Assembly: GCF_034119865.1 (NCBI RefSeq)
Contig: NZ_CP139421.1
Span: forward strand, 2,418,001-2,482,000
Length of the DNA stretch: 64,000 nt
Direction: 5' to 3'
Origin: Algoriphagus sp. NG3
GTDB taxonomy: Bacteria > Bacteroidota > Bacteroidia > Cytophagales > Cyclobacteriaceae
Under the pieces are notes generated by a model. It was given only the letters and a program-made list of their open reading frames with translations, was not told the origin of the DNA and did no database searches. How positions within the stretch are numbered: the stretch's first letter is position 1; every line of letters begins with the position of its first letter. Both the position numbers and the translations under genes were made by a program. Positions 25,801 through 33,265 of this stretch are shown here, piece after piece.

Positions 25801-28143
25801 GTCTCCTGGTTTATTTTGGCCTGGTGGTGTCAAATTAAATATTGGCTCCCATGCTACCTGCGGCAGCATGAATAAGCGGGTCATCGCTCCCTGTGCGATA
25901 ACTTCCATCCCCTCCACAGAAATCAGCTGATTGCCGGTTTGGGAAATAGTAGCCTCAGACTCACTTACCGAGCTGGCAACCCCGGTAGTCACACGCTGCC
26001 CTCTGGAGAACCCTAAACTGACACCCAATTGATTGGCATTGGAGCTTACATCAAGCAGTGCGAAAAAATCCGTCTCAAAAGGTCCGGTAAAGTGCTGAAG
26101 TTGGTCTTCATACGGAGGCAAGGAATTGTCTCTAGCTGCAGAAGTGGATGTTGCCGCTGCTGTTGCCTTTAGCGTTTCATGGCGTATATCTGTGGATTTC
26201 AGCTGATTCACAGCCATAAGACTTGGAGAGGCCACATCAGAAGAGACTGTAGCGGTGGCAGTGGTATTATTTCCCGGTCCAAAATGAAAGCTCACCTCCA
26301 CTTTATCACCTTTCTTATCTACGGGTTCTTGGGATATCTGACAAATCAACCAACTTTGAATGCTGTCGAGTGAACTGCCTCTTTTCCCAAATTGCCGACT
26401 AAGAATCCCCAAATTAGCGACATAAGGATCCGGCAAAGTAGGCATATAGCTGAGCATCCCGAAAACCAAGAAAGTCTGGCTTTTAACAATCCTGCTCCAA
26501 TCCTCAGTACACTCACCAAAAACCAAAGCGCCATTCACCGGAGAAAGTGTGAAAAGCGCATTTTCCAGCGCTACTGCAATGGGCTTAAAACCAGGGACTT
26601 TATCAAATGGTAATTTATTGTCCCACAGAATATTATCATCCAGTATATAAATTAATTTCTTGTCATCAGATCCTGCCAAAACCAAGGCTGAGTTTTTGGT
26701 TTTGATAGCCACTGGAAGTCCATTGACCTGCAATGGTCTATCTACTTTAATCTGAGCATTTGCCAAAGCAACCAACATTTCAGTACCCTCTGCGAGAGCG
26801 TTGTACATAAAGATGGCTGACTTATTCAGTGCTAAAAAAACAGAAGTCCCATGGGTATTCAAGTCATCTTTCCAGTGATCCAATTCCTGAAAACCTCCTT
26901 CTCCATCAGCAATCAGATCAGTGATTCCTATCCTTCCATTTTCAACAAGAATCTGTGGTTTTCCCAGTTTTACGTTTTTGCCCTGAAGACCTTTCCACCT
27001 AAACTTCAACCCCGGCTTCAATTCTTGCAGCATCCCTCCAGAACCTGCTACTTCCAAAGGTGCCGCAACATCCAATTCCGCTGCTGGGATTGCCCACCAG
27101 GAATTGCTGACAGCGGCAGACTCCTGGATTTCAGCCATGGGACTTTTTTGCTTTTTCGGAGCAAATTCTGCTTCAGAACAGCTATAAGGAATCAGTAATC
27201 TGGATAATTGAGTGCTGTAAATAGGCACTTTATTAAGTCGGCTAAAAGATGCCGTCTGTCCATATACAGTCCATTTTGCTTGACCGCTTGCAGCTATTTG
27301 AGCTTTTGAAGCTCCTGAAAATGAGAAACTCAAGCTATCAGGATTCTGGACTTTCGCTTCATATGCATCTTTTCCGTGTTTCTTCTTTGAATCAACCGCA
27401 TCCGGTGTCTGGTCTATCTCCAGTGAGACTTGGACATTGGTACCAGCCGCTAAAACAAGCCTTTCTCCCTGTAGAACTGGATTTGCACTTAACTGGATCT
27501 TACCTTTTTTGACCTTAAGTCCTGCATATCGGGTAGCTGGAGCAGTTGGAGCAAGCATGTCTGCCCGTACATAAAAACTCCCCGCTACAACTTCATAGTT
27601 TTTCGATACCTCAACCGGCGGGGAATTGACAGGTTTGATTTTCGGGTTTTGAAATGACGCCTTAAATAAAACAACAGGAAGATTACTGTTTTGCTGGTAG
27701 ATTGCTATCAACTTTATAACCTTGTAAAAATCAATGGCAATAACCCGTCCATCAGCTTTTGTAAAAGGGCCTATTGTCTTTTCCACCTTGGCACCCGCAG
27801 CCCATGCGGGAACACTGGCCTTAATCTGAGTGCTTCTGACGGGAACCTCACGTACAAATGCCTTTAATTCTGGTTCTTCTTTTTTCGCCGCTTTTGTTTC
27901 AGTGGCTTTTTCAGCCTCTTTCCGTATCATCTCAATTTTTTTCTTCGGGATTCTGTCCTGAAAAAAAAGCTCCGAACGTTCAAAACTGAATGATTCCGCT
28001 TTAATTTCAGCACTATCCTGAATTAGGACAGATTTGGCAAAGAGAGGCAGTCCCTCCTCCCATTGTTTTTTGTCTTTGGAACTATCCGCATTCAGGTGGC
28101 CGAATATTTCCGCTAGCAGGGCTTGAAGTTGATCTTTTTCCAT
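22816..28143 (-). CDS. Giant protein of unknown function (1775 aa), first gene of pair
   Basis: I do not recognise this protein. It starts MEKDQLQALLAEIFGHLNAD without a signal peptide. A Lys/Glu-rich helical stretch (IRKEAEKATETKAAKKEEPE) lies near residues 83-105. The bulk looks beta-rich with many Gly, Pro and Val. The last ~185 residues are strongly alternating hydrophobic and small residues (GATISVGLPVVGNVSVTYLV, HANLLGGIVSVTIYIEASG), as in a beta sheet or barrel wall, and contain several Cys. No Walker, protease or nuclease motif was found. It leads a two-gene unit of about 9.5 kb with the 1374-aa gene and is divergent from feoA. Confidence 0.85.
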   Translation of the reverse strand: MEKDQLQALLAEIFGHLNADSSKDKKQWEEGLPLFAKSVLIQDSAEIKAESFSFERSELFFQDRIPKKKIEMIRKEAEKATETKAAKKEEPELKAFVREVPVRSTQIKASVPAWAAGAKVEKTIGPFTKADGRVIAIDFYKVIKLIAIYQQNSNLPVVLFKASFQNPKIKPVNSPPVEVSKNYEVVAGSFYVRADMLAPTAPATRYAGLKVKKGKIQLSANPVLQGERLVLAAGTNVQVSLEIDQTPDAVDSKKKHGKDAYEAKVQNPDSLSFSFSGASKAQIAASGQAKWTVYGQTASFSRLNKVPIYSTQLSRLLIPYSCSEAEFAPKKQKSPMAEIQESAAVSNSWWAIPAAELDVAAPLEVAGSGGMLQELKPGLKFRWKGLQGKNVKLGKPQILVENGRIGITDLIADGEGGFQELDHWKDDLNTHGTSVFLALNKSAIFMYNALAEGTEMLVALANAQIKVDRPLQVNGLPVAIKTKNSALVLAGSDDKKLIYILDDNILWDNKLPFDKVPGFKPIAVALENALFTLSPVNGALVFGECTEDWSRIVKSQTFLVFGMLSYMPTLPDPYVANLGILSRQFGKRGSSLDSIQSWLICQISQEPVDKKGDKVEVSFHFGPGNNTTATATVSSDVASPSLMAVNQLKSTDIRHETLKATAAATSTSAARDNSLPPYEDQLQHFTGPFETDFFALLDVSSNANQLGVSLGFSRGQRVTTGVASSVSESEATISQTGNQLISVEGMEVIAQGAMTRLFMLPQVAWEPIFNLTPPGQNKPGDPPVLFNYYPNDGGPTRLANSHQERIAISPKPLVEFILEKYQKKETPVSALFTLPFGLKAMAELSHTNPKETVKPQLDQVRPNFPNDLQGGIQIRATAGNYGKKDPDEPKKNDLPMFAGFTVQLANVLGMNGSVTGASTLGDSVTKIFNGEFFVDQGNPTQIKERGVPVGKIDFTGYGASTFSNWLSPSAAIAQTSQARFDIMLGRTAHEVIQVKSLIYPWGIRVVRTITIFRTSSGFIYRTDSGWQPESDGIFDFRAKFIDESTPGNLVEDQRYELHPGTLRGLFNITNIKEDGTITDFVTTNSIPTGKAYINESGDTIINPNPPFNQEVRCTAVYFDADVAIENLVQGHKNGKTPAKKILGYVQLSPPGIPLTPAQLRLLLDSQGGLMGGDINCVMDVGQSGQQMQINRFDISPSVKQGNPSTAPIFVASTRGSVLLPKDGSWSMVQHETGSGEITPLPPHVPIPLIRIGKWVKETVVSQSEVNNNLVRLAHPMEILRNPVAATINYGYLQSTSTQKALFLTPSYKKGISKLLSKTPPIFSDAYKLMNGSSIFPNVGDAYSNFGKAIALLDGVDGDGNKVAAFIENAATDGGRKVLELMEITAKEEAGKIVDKGFKLLSGEANGVLNKALAFDIPNFDPLYLVNMDALKIYIEYKAEQKKNGSKEYVDSKLNFDVDSFATDLADTWKSKVNNVAMVVDLGSFERLMTIKGNFDAGKGKESGYAGDKDNPGPLDGIPLPEVEFSEALEPVIELLQMLAALSTGDYGAVMRKGLQIAMSNAGEIWEYKFEASKEIPLIRFPPEDSVYNSPQCPLRLEAGLALGVYFNAALKVTTDPAQLLPTAGGFVQFNGGLEVMCVTVGAATIYAVGSVEVRIACDTKIGPSLMLKFGFGATISVGLPVVGNVSVTYLVGCEMYADANTIELTAFMLFKGHANLLGGIVSVTIYIEASGTVKRINSPERTDCAASVTFGLDISICFIINISFEETWQESRQIA

Positions 28144-28524
28144 GGTAAAAAGTTGTTTTAAATGGGAAGCTTTTTCATTACAAAAACTGAAAAATCATGT
28201 TTCAAATAAAAATCCAACGCAAACCAATTCTTGTTCAAAAAAGCTTTGTGAATTTAAAAACAATTACCCTCTCAAACAACATATAAGACACTGAAAATCT
28301 ACTAATTACAAATTTAATTTTAGTATTTTATGCAAATAAGTTTAACTAAAAACACCCCTTGATTCTAGTCGTTTTAAACCACGAGTCTGAAAATCCCTGT
28401 TAATGACACCTACTCTATTACATCTCTTTACTGGAGAACACTGCAAAAATCTTCTCAGTATTTCTTTAGATTCATTCCAAATAGTTCTATTTTTGCCCTC
28501 AGTCAACAGGCTACCTCTAATTCT
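28144..28524. other. Divergent intergenic region between the giant pair and feoAB
   Basis: About 380 bp, very AT-rich from 28180 to 28370. On the minus strand TAAATTTG (28309-28316 on plus) matches the -7 consensus and a TTTG lies 16 bp further upstream, a slightly short spacing; this is a candidate promoter for the giant-gene pair. No credible ORF was accepted here. The feoA promoter was not identified, nor was a Fur-type box. Confidence 0.4.
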
Positions 28525-28752
28525 ATGTTTATTACCGCCGATACTATTCCTGTCACCCGGGCTGCGATCATCCAGGAAATTTTAGATTCCCCATTGAAAA
28601 TCAACTTAATGGAACTTGGATTTCTACCTGGTAAAATGATCACCCTTCATCACGCTGCCCCCTTAGGAGGTCCCATGGCTTTCAAACTTGATGAATCCAT
28701 ACTAGCCTTAAGAAAATCTGAAGCTTCCCTAATAGAAGTACAATTGCTCTGA
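28525..28752 (+). CDS. feoA: FeoA-like protein
   Basis: The 75-aa product has the SH3-like FeoA domain pattern: KINLMELGFLPGKMITLHHAAPLGGPMAFKL followed by LALRKSEASLIEV. The LGF.PG turn and the GGP.AF..D block are family hallmarks. FeoA binds FeoB and is required for ferrous iron uptake. It lies 5 bp before feoB and shares an operon with it. It was identified by composition and neighbour; the length is typical for stand-alone FeoA. Confidence 0.93.
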   Translation: MFITADTIPVTRAAIIQEILDSPLKINLMELGFLPGKMITLHHAAPLGGPMAFKLDESILALRKSEASLIEVQLL

Positions 28753-28757
28753 ATTAC

Positions 28758-30887
28758 ATGCCCGAGTCCACAATTCCTGCCCAAGTCAAATCTCCAAAAG
28801 TTGCCATAATCGGAAATCCGAATGTGGGCAAATCCACAATTTTCAACCAACTCACAGGGTTAAGTCAAAAAATCGGCAATTATCCCGGGGTAACGGTGGA
28901 TAAAAAGACCGGGTGGATGAATTTTCGCGGAAGCAACTATGAGATCATAGATCTTCCCGGCACCTATAGTCTCTATCCCAATTCTGAAGATGAAATCATT
29001 GCCCATAGGGTTTTGAATGAATTGCGCGATGAAGAGAGACCTGAGTTTGTCTTGATGATCATCGACTCCTGCCAGGTGTCCCGGGGCTTGTTTCTAGCTA
29101 CACAATTGCTGGATCTGGGGCTTAATCTAGCCTTGGTACTAAACATGGCGGATATTGCGGCTCGGAAGAACATTGCCATTAAAAGCTTTGAGATATTCAA
29201 AGCACTTGGGGTTCCAATTCTAAGCACTGATGCCAGAGGAGAAAAGGGATTAGAGCAGATCCGGGAATTGATTCATGAACAGAATTTCAGTAAAAAATCC
29301 TCCTTTGTTGACATAGAAGAAATAGTTCCGGCTTCCTTATTGAATGAAGTCAAATCAAAATTCGGATTATCAAATTCTTACCAGGCCTATCAGATGCTTA
29401 GGTTTGGAGAGAAAGACAAATCATATTCCCAGGAAAACAGAAATTGGATACAAGCAAAACTTAGCGAAAGCGGAATAGATCTGGAGAAAGCTCAACTAGA
29501 GGAAACCAAGGTTAGGTACAAGCAGATCACTGAGATCGTTGATAAAGCAGTGGTTATATCCCCTGAACAGAGTAAGGAATCAGGCATTGACAAAGTGCTA
29601 CTTCATCCGGTGTTCGGGTACCTGATCTTTGGAGCTATTCTGCTACTGATATTCCAGGCCATCTTTGCCTGGGCTTCGGTACCCATGGACATGATCGATG
29701 GTTTTTTTGCGGATCTTTCCGGTTGGGTGTCAAACCTACTACCTGAAGGCCCTTTAGCTAGCCTTATTTCAGATGGGATTATTCCCGGGATTGGCGGAGT
29801 AGTGATATTTATCCCCCAGATCGCCATGCTGTTTGGTTTCCTGGCCATTCTGGAAGATACAGGCTACATGTCCCGTGTGGTTTTCCTTATGGATAGGTGG
29901 ATGCGCCCATTTGGCCTTCATGGCAAAAGCATAGTGCCTTTGGTTTCCGGAGTAGCCTGCGCCATTCCCGGAGTCATGGCAGCGAGAAATATTGGCAACT
30001 GGAAAGAGAAAATCATCACCATCATGGTGACTCCGCTGATGAGTTGCTCGGCAAGACTCCCTGTTTACATTATCTTGATCGGACTGGTAGTGCCGGACGA
30101 GTTCGTCTTTGGTATCTTTAACCTACAGGCAGTGGCCTTGTTGGGAATGTACTTGCTAGGGGTATTGGGAGTTCTATTCACTGCATTACTCTTGAAATAT
30201 ATCCTGAAGACTGAGGAGAAAAGTTTTCTGATGGTAGAGCTTCCTACTTACCGTGCGCCCAGGTGGCTGGATGTATTGCTTACGATGTACAATAAATCCA
30301 AAACCTTTGTTCTGGAAGCAGGTAAGGTCATTCTGGCAATTTCTATTGTTCTTTGGGTCCTTGCCTCCTATGGCCCTCCAGAACGCATGGATGCAATCCG
30401 TGAAGAGGCTGAAGCCAAAATAGCCCAGTCTTCTCCTGATGATATCCCCGAGATAGAAAATGAAACCGCCTCACTCCTACTGGAAAATTCCTTTATTGGG
30501 ATTATGGGAAGGACTATAGAACCGGTAATCAGGCCCTTGGGCTATGACTGGAAAATCGGTATTGCACTCATCACTTCTTTTGCTGCAAGAGAGGTCTTTG
30601 TATCCACCATTGCTACCATTTATAGTATAGGGAGCGACACAGAAGATGAACTTACGATTAGGGAGAAACTTAATCAAGAGGTCAATGCTGAAACTGGCGA
30701 GAAAGTTTACAATACCGCCACTGCCTTTTCACTTATGGTCTTCTATGCCTTTGCGATGCAGTGTATGAGTACACTTGCTATTGTTTATAGAGAAACCAAA
30801 GGCTGGAAATGGCCGTTGATACAGACAGTATATATGACCGCATTGGCATATTTATCTTCTCTTTTGGTTTATCAGATTCTATCATAG
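28758..30887 (+). CDS. feoB: Ferrous iron transporter FeoB
   Basis: This is a 709-aa inner-membrane iron(II) transporter. The N-terminal G domain shows G1 GNPNVGKST near residue 18, G2/G3 region GVTVDKKTG and DLPGTYSLYP, and the G4-like LNMADIA. The helical GDI region follows, then two Gate-type membrane repeats with GVACAIPGVMAARNI and SFAAREVFVSTIATIYSI. It takes up Fe2+ under reducing conditions. The operon order feoA-feoB followed by a 38-aa peptide is common in Bacteroidota. Divergent transcription from the giant-gene pair means that the two operons could share iron-responsive control (inference only). Confidence 0.97.
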   Translation: MPESTIPAQVKSPKVAIIGNPNVGKSTIFNQLTGLSQKIGNYPGVTVDKKTGWMNFRGSNYEIIDLPGTYSLYPNSEDEIIAHRVLNELRDEERPEFVLMIIDSCQVSRGLFLATQLLDLGLNLALVLNMADIAARKNIAIKSFEIFKALGVPILSTDARGEKGLEQIRELIHEQNFSKKSSFVDIEEIVPASLLNEVKSKFGLSNSYQAYQMLRFGEKDKSYSQENRNWIQAKLSESGIDLEKAQLEETKVRYKQITEIVDKAVVISPEQSKESGIDKVLLHPVFGYLIFGAILLLIFQAIFAWASVPMDMIDGFFADLSGWVSNLLPEGPLASLISDGIIPGIGGVVIFIPQIAMLFGFLAILEDTGYMSRVVFLMDRWMRPFGLHGKSIVPLVSGVACAIPGVMAARNIGNWKEKIITIMVTPLMSCSARLPVYIILIGLVVPDEFVFGIFNLQAVALLGMYLLGVLGVLFTALLLKYILKTEEKSFLMVELPTYRAPRWLDVLLTMYNKSKTFVLEAGKVILAISIVLWVLASYGPPERMDAIREEAEAKIAQSSPDDIPEIENETASLLLENSFIGIMGRTIEPVIRPLGYDWKIGIALITSFAAREVFVSTIATIYSIGSDTEDELTIREKLNQEVNAETGEKVYNTATAFSLMVFYAFAMQCMSTLAIVYRETKGWKWPLIQTVYMTALAYLSSLLVYQILS

Positions 30888-30888
30888 C

Positions 30889-31005
30889 ATGTGGCAGGAA
30901 ATTCTCGTTGGCATAATAGTATTGGCTGCAATAGGCTATTTGGTGAAAAAATATTTCTTCAAATCGAAGACTGTGTCTGGCTGTGACAAATGCGCCAAGC
31001 CTTGA
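30889..31005 (+). CDS. FeoB-associated Cys-rich membrane peptide
   Basis: This 38-aa product is too short for a usual ORF scan. It begins with ATG one base after the feoB stop (MWQEILVGIIVLAAIGYLVK), so it is translationally coupled. One transmembrane helix is followed by a basic stretch and a C-terminal CDKCAKP, the CxxC of the FeoB-associated Cys-rich protein family. That family is thought to assist FeoB, perhaps in metal handling or membrane assembly. The gene would be missed by most automatic calls with a minimum of 60 codons. Confidence 0.85.
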   Translation: MWQEILVGIIVLAAIGYLVKKYFFKSKTVSGCDKCAKP

Positions 31006-31056
31006 ATTATAACAGAATCGATCTCTTAATGCCAGTTTTTTGATACTTTTAAGCCC

Positions 31057-32538
31057 ATGGGCAAAGTAGCCAAGCAGAGTATTCAAACCACCATTTTTTC
31101 TTACCTGGGTGTAGTCATAGGATATATCAATGTACTATGGCTCTACCCCTATGCCTTGGATGCCTCTCAGTTGGGGATATTCAGGACTATACAGGACTTG
31201 GGGCTGCTTTTTGTACCCTTCGCCCAGCTTGGGGTAGGTCATGGAATCACCAGGTTTTTTCCCCAACTGAAATCAAATCACTCCGCCTTCCTTACTTACG
31301 GATTGTTTTTTTCCTTAGTGGGTTTTGCCCTGGTAAGCATAATTTTCTTGGGTTTCAAAAATAGCATAATAGATCTCTTTGCAGTGAACTCTCCGGAAGT
31401 GATCGATTTTTTCGGCATCGTACTTCTGATCACTTTATTTGCGCTATTAGCCAGTATAATGGATGCATATAGCCGCTCCTACGTGAAAGTAGCGGTTCCT
31501 ACACTGATCAGAGAAGTTTTTCTGAGGCTGCTGACTGGCATACTAGTCGGGATGTACTTGCTGAAATGGATTGCGTTTTCAGATGTTATGGCGGGTTTGG
31601 TTATTGTATATGGACTTTCTTTCCTAGGCGTATTAGTGTACCTGCTTTGGCTAAAAGTCCTGGTGTTGGATTTTCGCTGGAACAGCTTTCCTAAAGGATT
31701 CCGTAGCTCATTTATACAGTTCAGCCTAGTAACTTTTCTTGCTACTGCTGCTTCCACTTTGATCATGAAGATAGACAGCATCATGGTGAGCTCCATGATA
31801 AGCCTGGAGGCTAACGCTATTTACACGATAGCTTTCAGCATGGCGCTGGTAATAGAGCTGCCCAGAAGGGCTATATCCCAGGTAGTGATGCCTGTGATCG
31901 CCGATCATTTTGCCAAGGGAAATAATAAAGAAATCAACAAGCTTTATAAGCAAGTATCCAACCGTCAACTCTTCGTCTGTCTGTTACTTTTCATTGGACT
32001 CTGGGCAAATCTCGACTCCTTATATCACTTCATTCCTAATAGGGATATCTATGAGGCGGGGAAATATGTGGTGATCCTGATAGGACTGGGAAAACTCCTG
32101 GACGTGGTATTTTCTGTAAACGGCGAGATATTGGTTTTTTCAAAGCATTACCATTTCAATCTGATCGCCACTATAGGGATGAGTGTTTTCATTATCGTTT
32201 TGAATTACCTGATGATCCCTCTCTATGGAATTGAGGGTGCTGCCATGGCTTCTGTAGCGGTGATGTTGCTATTTAACCTAGTGAAATACATTTTCCTAAA
32301 AATAAAATTTGGTTTTGAGCCGTTTTCTATGGAAACCGCTAAAATCATCAGTGTTGGGATATTAACATCTATTCCAGTTTATCTTGTAGAATTACCCCTT
32401 GACCCACTTCTAAGTATTGTGGTTACTAGCCTGGCTATTCTATTTTTATATCTTCTGATGTCCAGACTATTTAATGTGGGTAGGGAAGAATGGGAATGGG
32501 TAAAAAACAGAATTAAAAAAGATGATTATCCGCAATGA
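31057..32538 (+). CDS. Polysaccharide flippase (MATE/Wzx-like)
   Basis: The 493-aa protein has 12 to 14 hydrophobic segments in the pattern of the oligosaccharide-flippase branch of the MOP superfamily, for example SQLGIFRTIQDLGLLFVPFAQLGVGHGITRFFPQLKS at the N-terminus and SLEANAIYTIAFSMALVIELPRRAISQVVMPVIADHF in the middle. It probably moves a lipid-linked glycan across the inner membrane. It stands 50 bp after the FeoB-associated peptide, without glycosyltransferases around it. Its last five codons (DDYPQ) and stop lie in the left arm of family B copy 4, so the C-terminus was set or altered by the repeat insertion. Confidence 0.85.
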   Translation: MGKVAKQSIQTTIFSYLGVVIGYINVLWLYPYALDASQLGIFRTIQDLGLLFVPFAQLGVGHGITRFFPQLKSNHSAFLTYGLFFSLVGFALVSIIFLGFKNSIIDLFAVNSPEVIDFFGIVLLITLFALLASIMDAYSRSYVKVAVPTLIREVFLRLLTGILVGMYLLKWIAFSDVMAGLVIVYGLSFLGVLVYLLWLKVLVLDFRWNSFPKGFRSSFIQFSLVTFLATAASTLIMKIDSIMVSSMISLEANAIYTIAFSMALVIELPRRAISQVVMPVIADHFAKGNNKEINKLYKQVSNRQLFVCLLLFIGLWANLDSLYHFIPNRDIYEAGKYVVILIGLGKLLDVVFSVNGEILVFSKHYHFNLIATIGMSVFIIVLNYLMIPLYGIEGAAMASVAVMLLFNLVKYIFLKIKFGFEPFSMETAKIISVGILTSIPVYLVELPLDPLLSIVVTSLAILFLYLLMSRLFNVGREEWEWVKNRIKKDDYPQ

Positions 32539-32668
32539 TGTCAGTCACCTTAGATCCTTTGCTGGTCTGGTCGGAAGACCGATGACGGAAGACCGAAGCG
32601 GCCTTGACGCTAGTGTTTTCCGAATCCTATGATGCTTTTATTGTATTACTGGCAGAAAAGCGGATATA
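32523..32668 (+). repeat. Repeat family B, copy 4
   Basis: It opens ATGATTATCCGCAATGATGT, identical over 19 bp to copy 1, and closes with TTACTGGCAGAAAAGCGGAT. The interior has GGTCGGAAGACCGA and GACCGAAGCGGCC with only the short spacer TGACGGAA in place of the longer cassettes. It overlaps the last codons of the flippase gene. Confidence 0.78.
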
Positions 32669-32809
32669 CATATTGAAAAATCAAGAATTACAAAACTGTA
32701 ATGAAAGTTGAATTTCTGTACTCTCAAATCTGCGGCATTCAGCGTCCTTTTCAGCTATCACCTGCCTAAAAACCGGCAGGCAGGTTCGCGGGAAGTATAT
32801 AAAAGGCAT

Positions 32810-33006
32810 AAAAAAGTCCGGGTCTTAGAGTGTTGCAAACCTCCTACTTGACAAGATTTGAGCTGCCTGTTAACCGCAAACTTCCACTGTTATCCTGATT
32901 CTTTCGAATCGAGGCCCCGATAAATCGGGGTGAGGCCTGCTTTTGGGAAGGGCTTCACTCGGTAAATTTGTAATTTGTGAAGTTTGAACATGTCGGCGAC
33001 CCGGAC
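32810..33006 (-). ncRNA. ssrS: 6S RNA-like small RNA
   Basis: Read on the minus strand the transcript begins at GTCCGGGTC (33006-32998) and ends with the perfectly complementary GACCCGGAC (32824-32816) and then six T residues. A closed rod of about 191 nt results. A second inner pairing joins GTTCAAACTTC (32989-32979) with GAGGTTTGCAAC (32843-32832), and an apical hairpin CCCCGA/TCGGGG follows at 32930-32915. Size, end-to-end closing stem and unpaired middle match 6S RNA, which mimics an open promoter and sequesters sigma-70 RNA polymerase in stationary phase. The TATATTTG box at 33018-33011 sits correctly for a start at 33006. A different structured RNA remains possible. Confidence 0.62.
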
Positions 33007-33010
33007 AGCA

Positions 33011-33018
33011 CAAATATA
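33011..33018 (-). promoter_or_regulatory. -7 box (TATATTTG) of the 6S-like RNA
   Basis: A perfect TAnnTTTG on the minus strand lies 5 bp before the predicted 5' end of the RNA. A TTTTG lies about 23 bp further upstream, a slightly long spacing for the -33 element. Confidence 0.55.
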
Positions 33019-33232
33019 CGATTTATTATAGTTCAGGTTGGCAAAATTGGCATATGATTGCGATAATGCGCTATCATAAAATGGTAAAACCGTACAGTAC
33101 TATCTCTTCAAATCAGTATAAAATTTCAAGTAATCCTCAAATCCGAAATAAGAAAAGGCTCAACATGCTACGGACACCTTAAAACCCCAATTTTATTTCA
33201 ATAAACTCTTAAAGTTTTACTTTTATTAATCT

Positions 33233-33240
33233 TAAATTTG
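33233..33240 (+). promoter_or_regulatory. -7 box (TAAATTTG) of the second usp gene
   Basis: A perfect TAnnTTTG match lies 26 bp before the ATG at 33266. Confidence 0.5.
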
Positions 33241-33265
33241 CATTCCTTTAAACAATTGGCGCTCT

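Larger units (their letters stand above)
32669..33265. other. Intergenic region with a 6S-like RNA and usp promoter
   Basis: Between family B copy 4 and the second usp gene. It holds a GC-rich hairpin with CCTGCC and GGCAGG arms at 32761-32784, the minus-strand 6S-like RNA at 32810-33006, and, near its right end, the usp -7 box at 33233. No protein-coding ORF is credible here. Confidence 0.6.

Noticed and set aside
18668..28143. Contractile injection or T6SS locus
   Set aside because: No sheath, tube, baseplate, spike or AAA+ ATPase gene is present around the giant pair. The idea is kept only as a search question.
28403..28585. 60-aa open frame before feoA
   Set aside because: It overlaps the feoA start in another frame and has no recognisable features.
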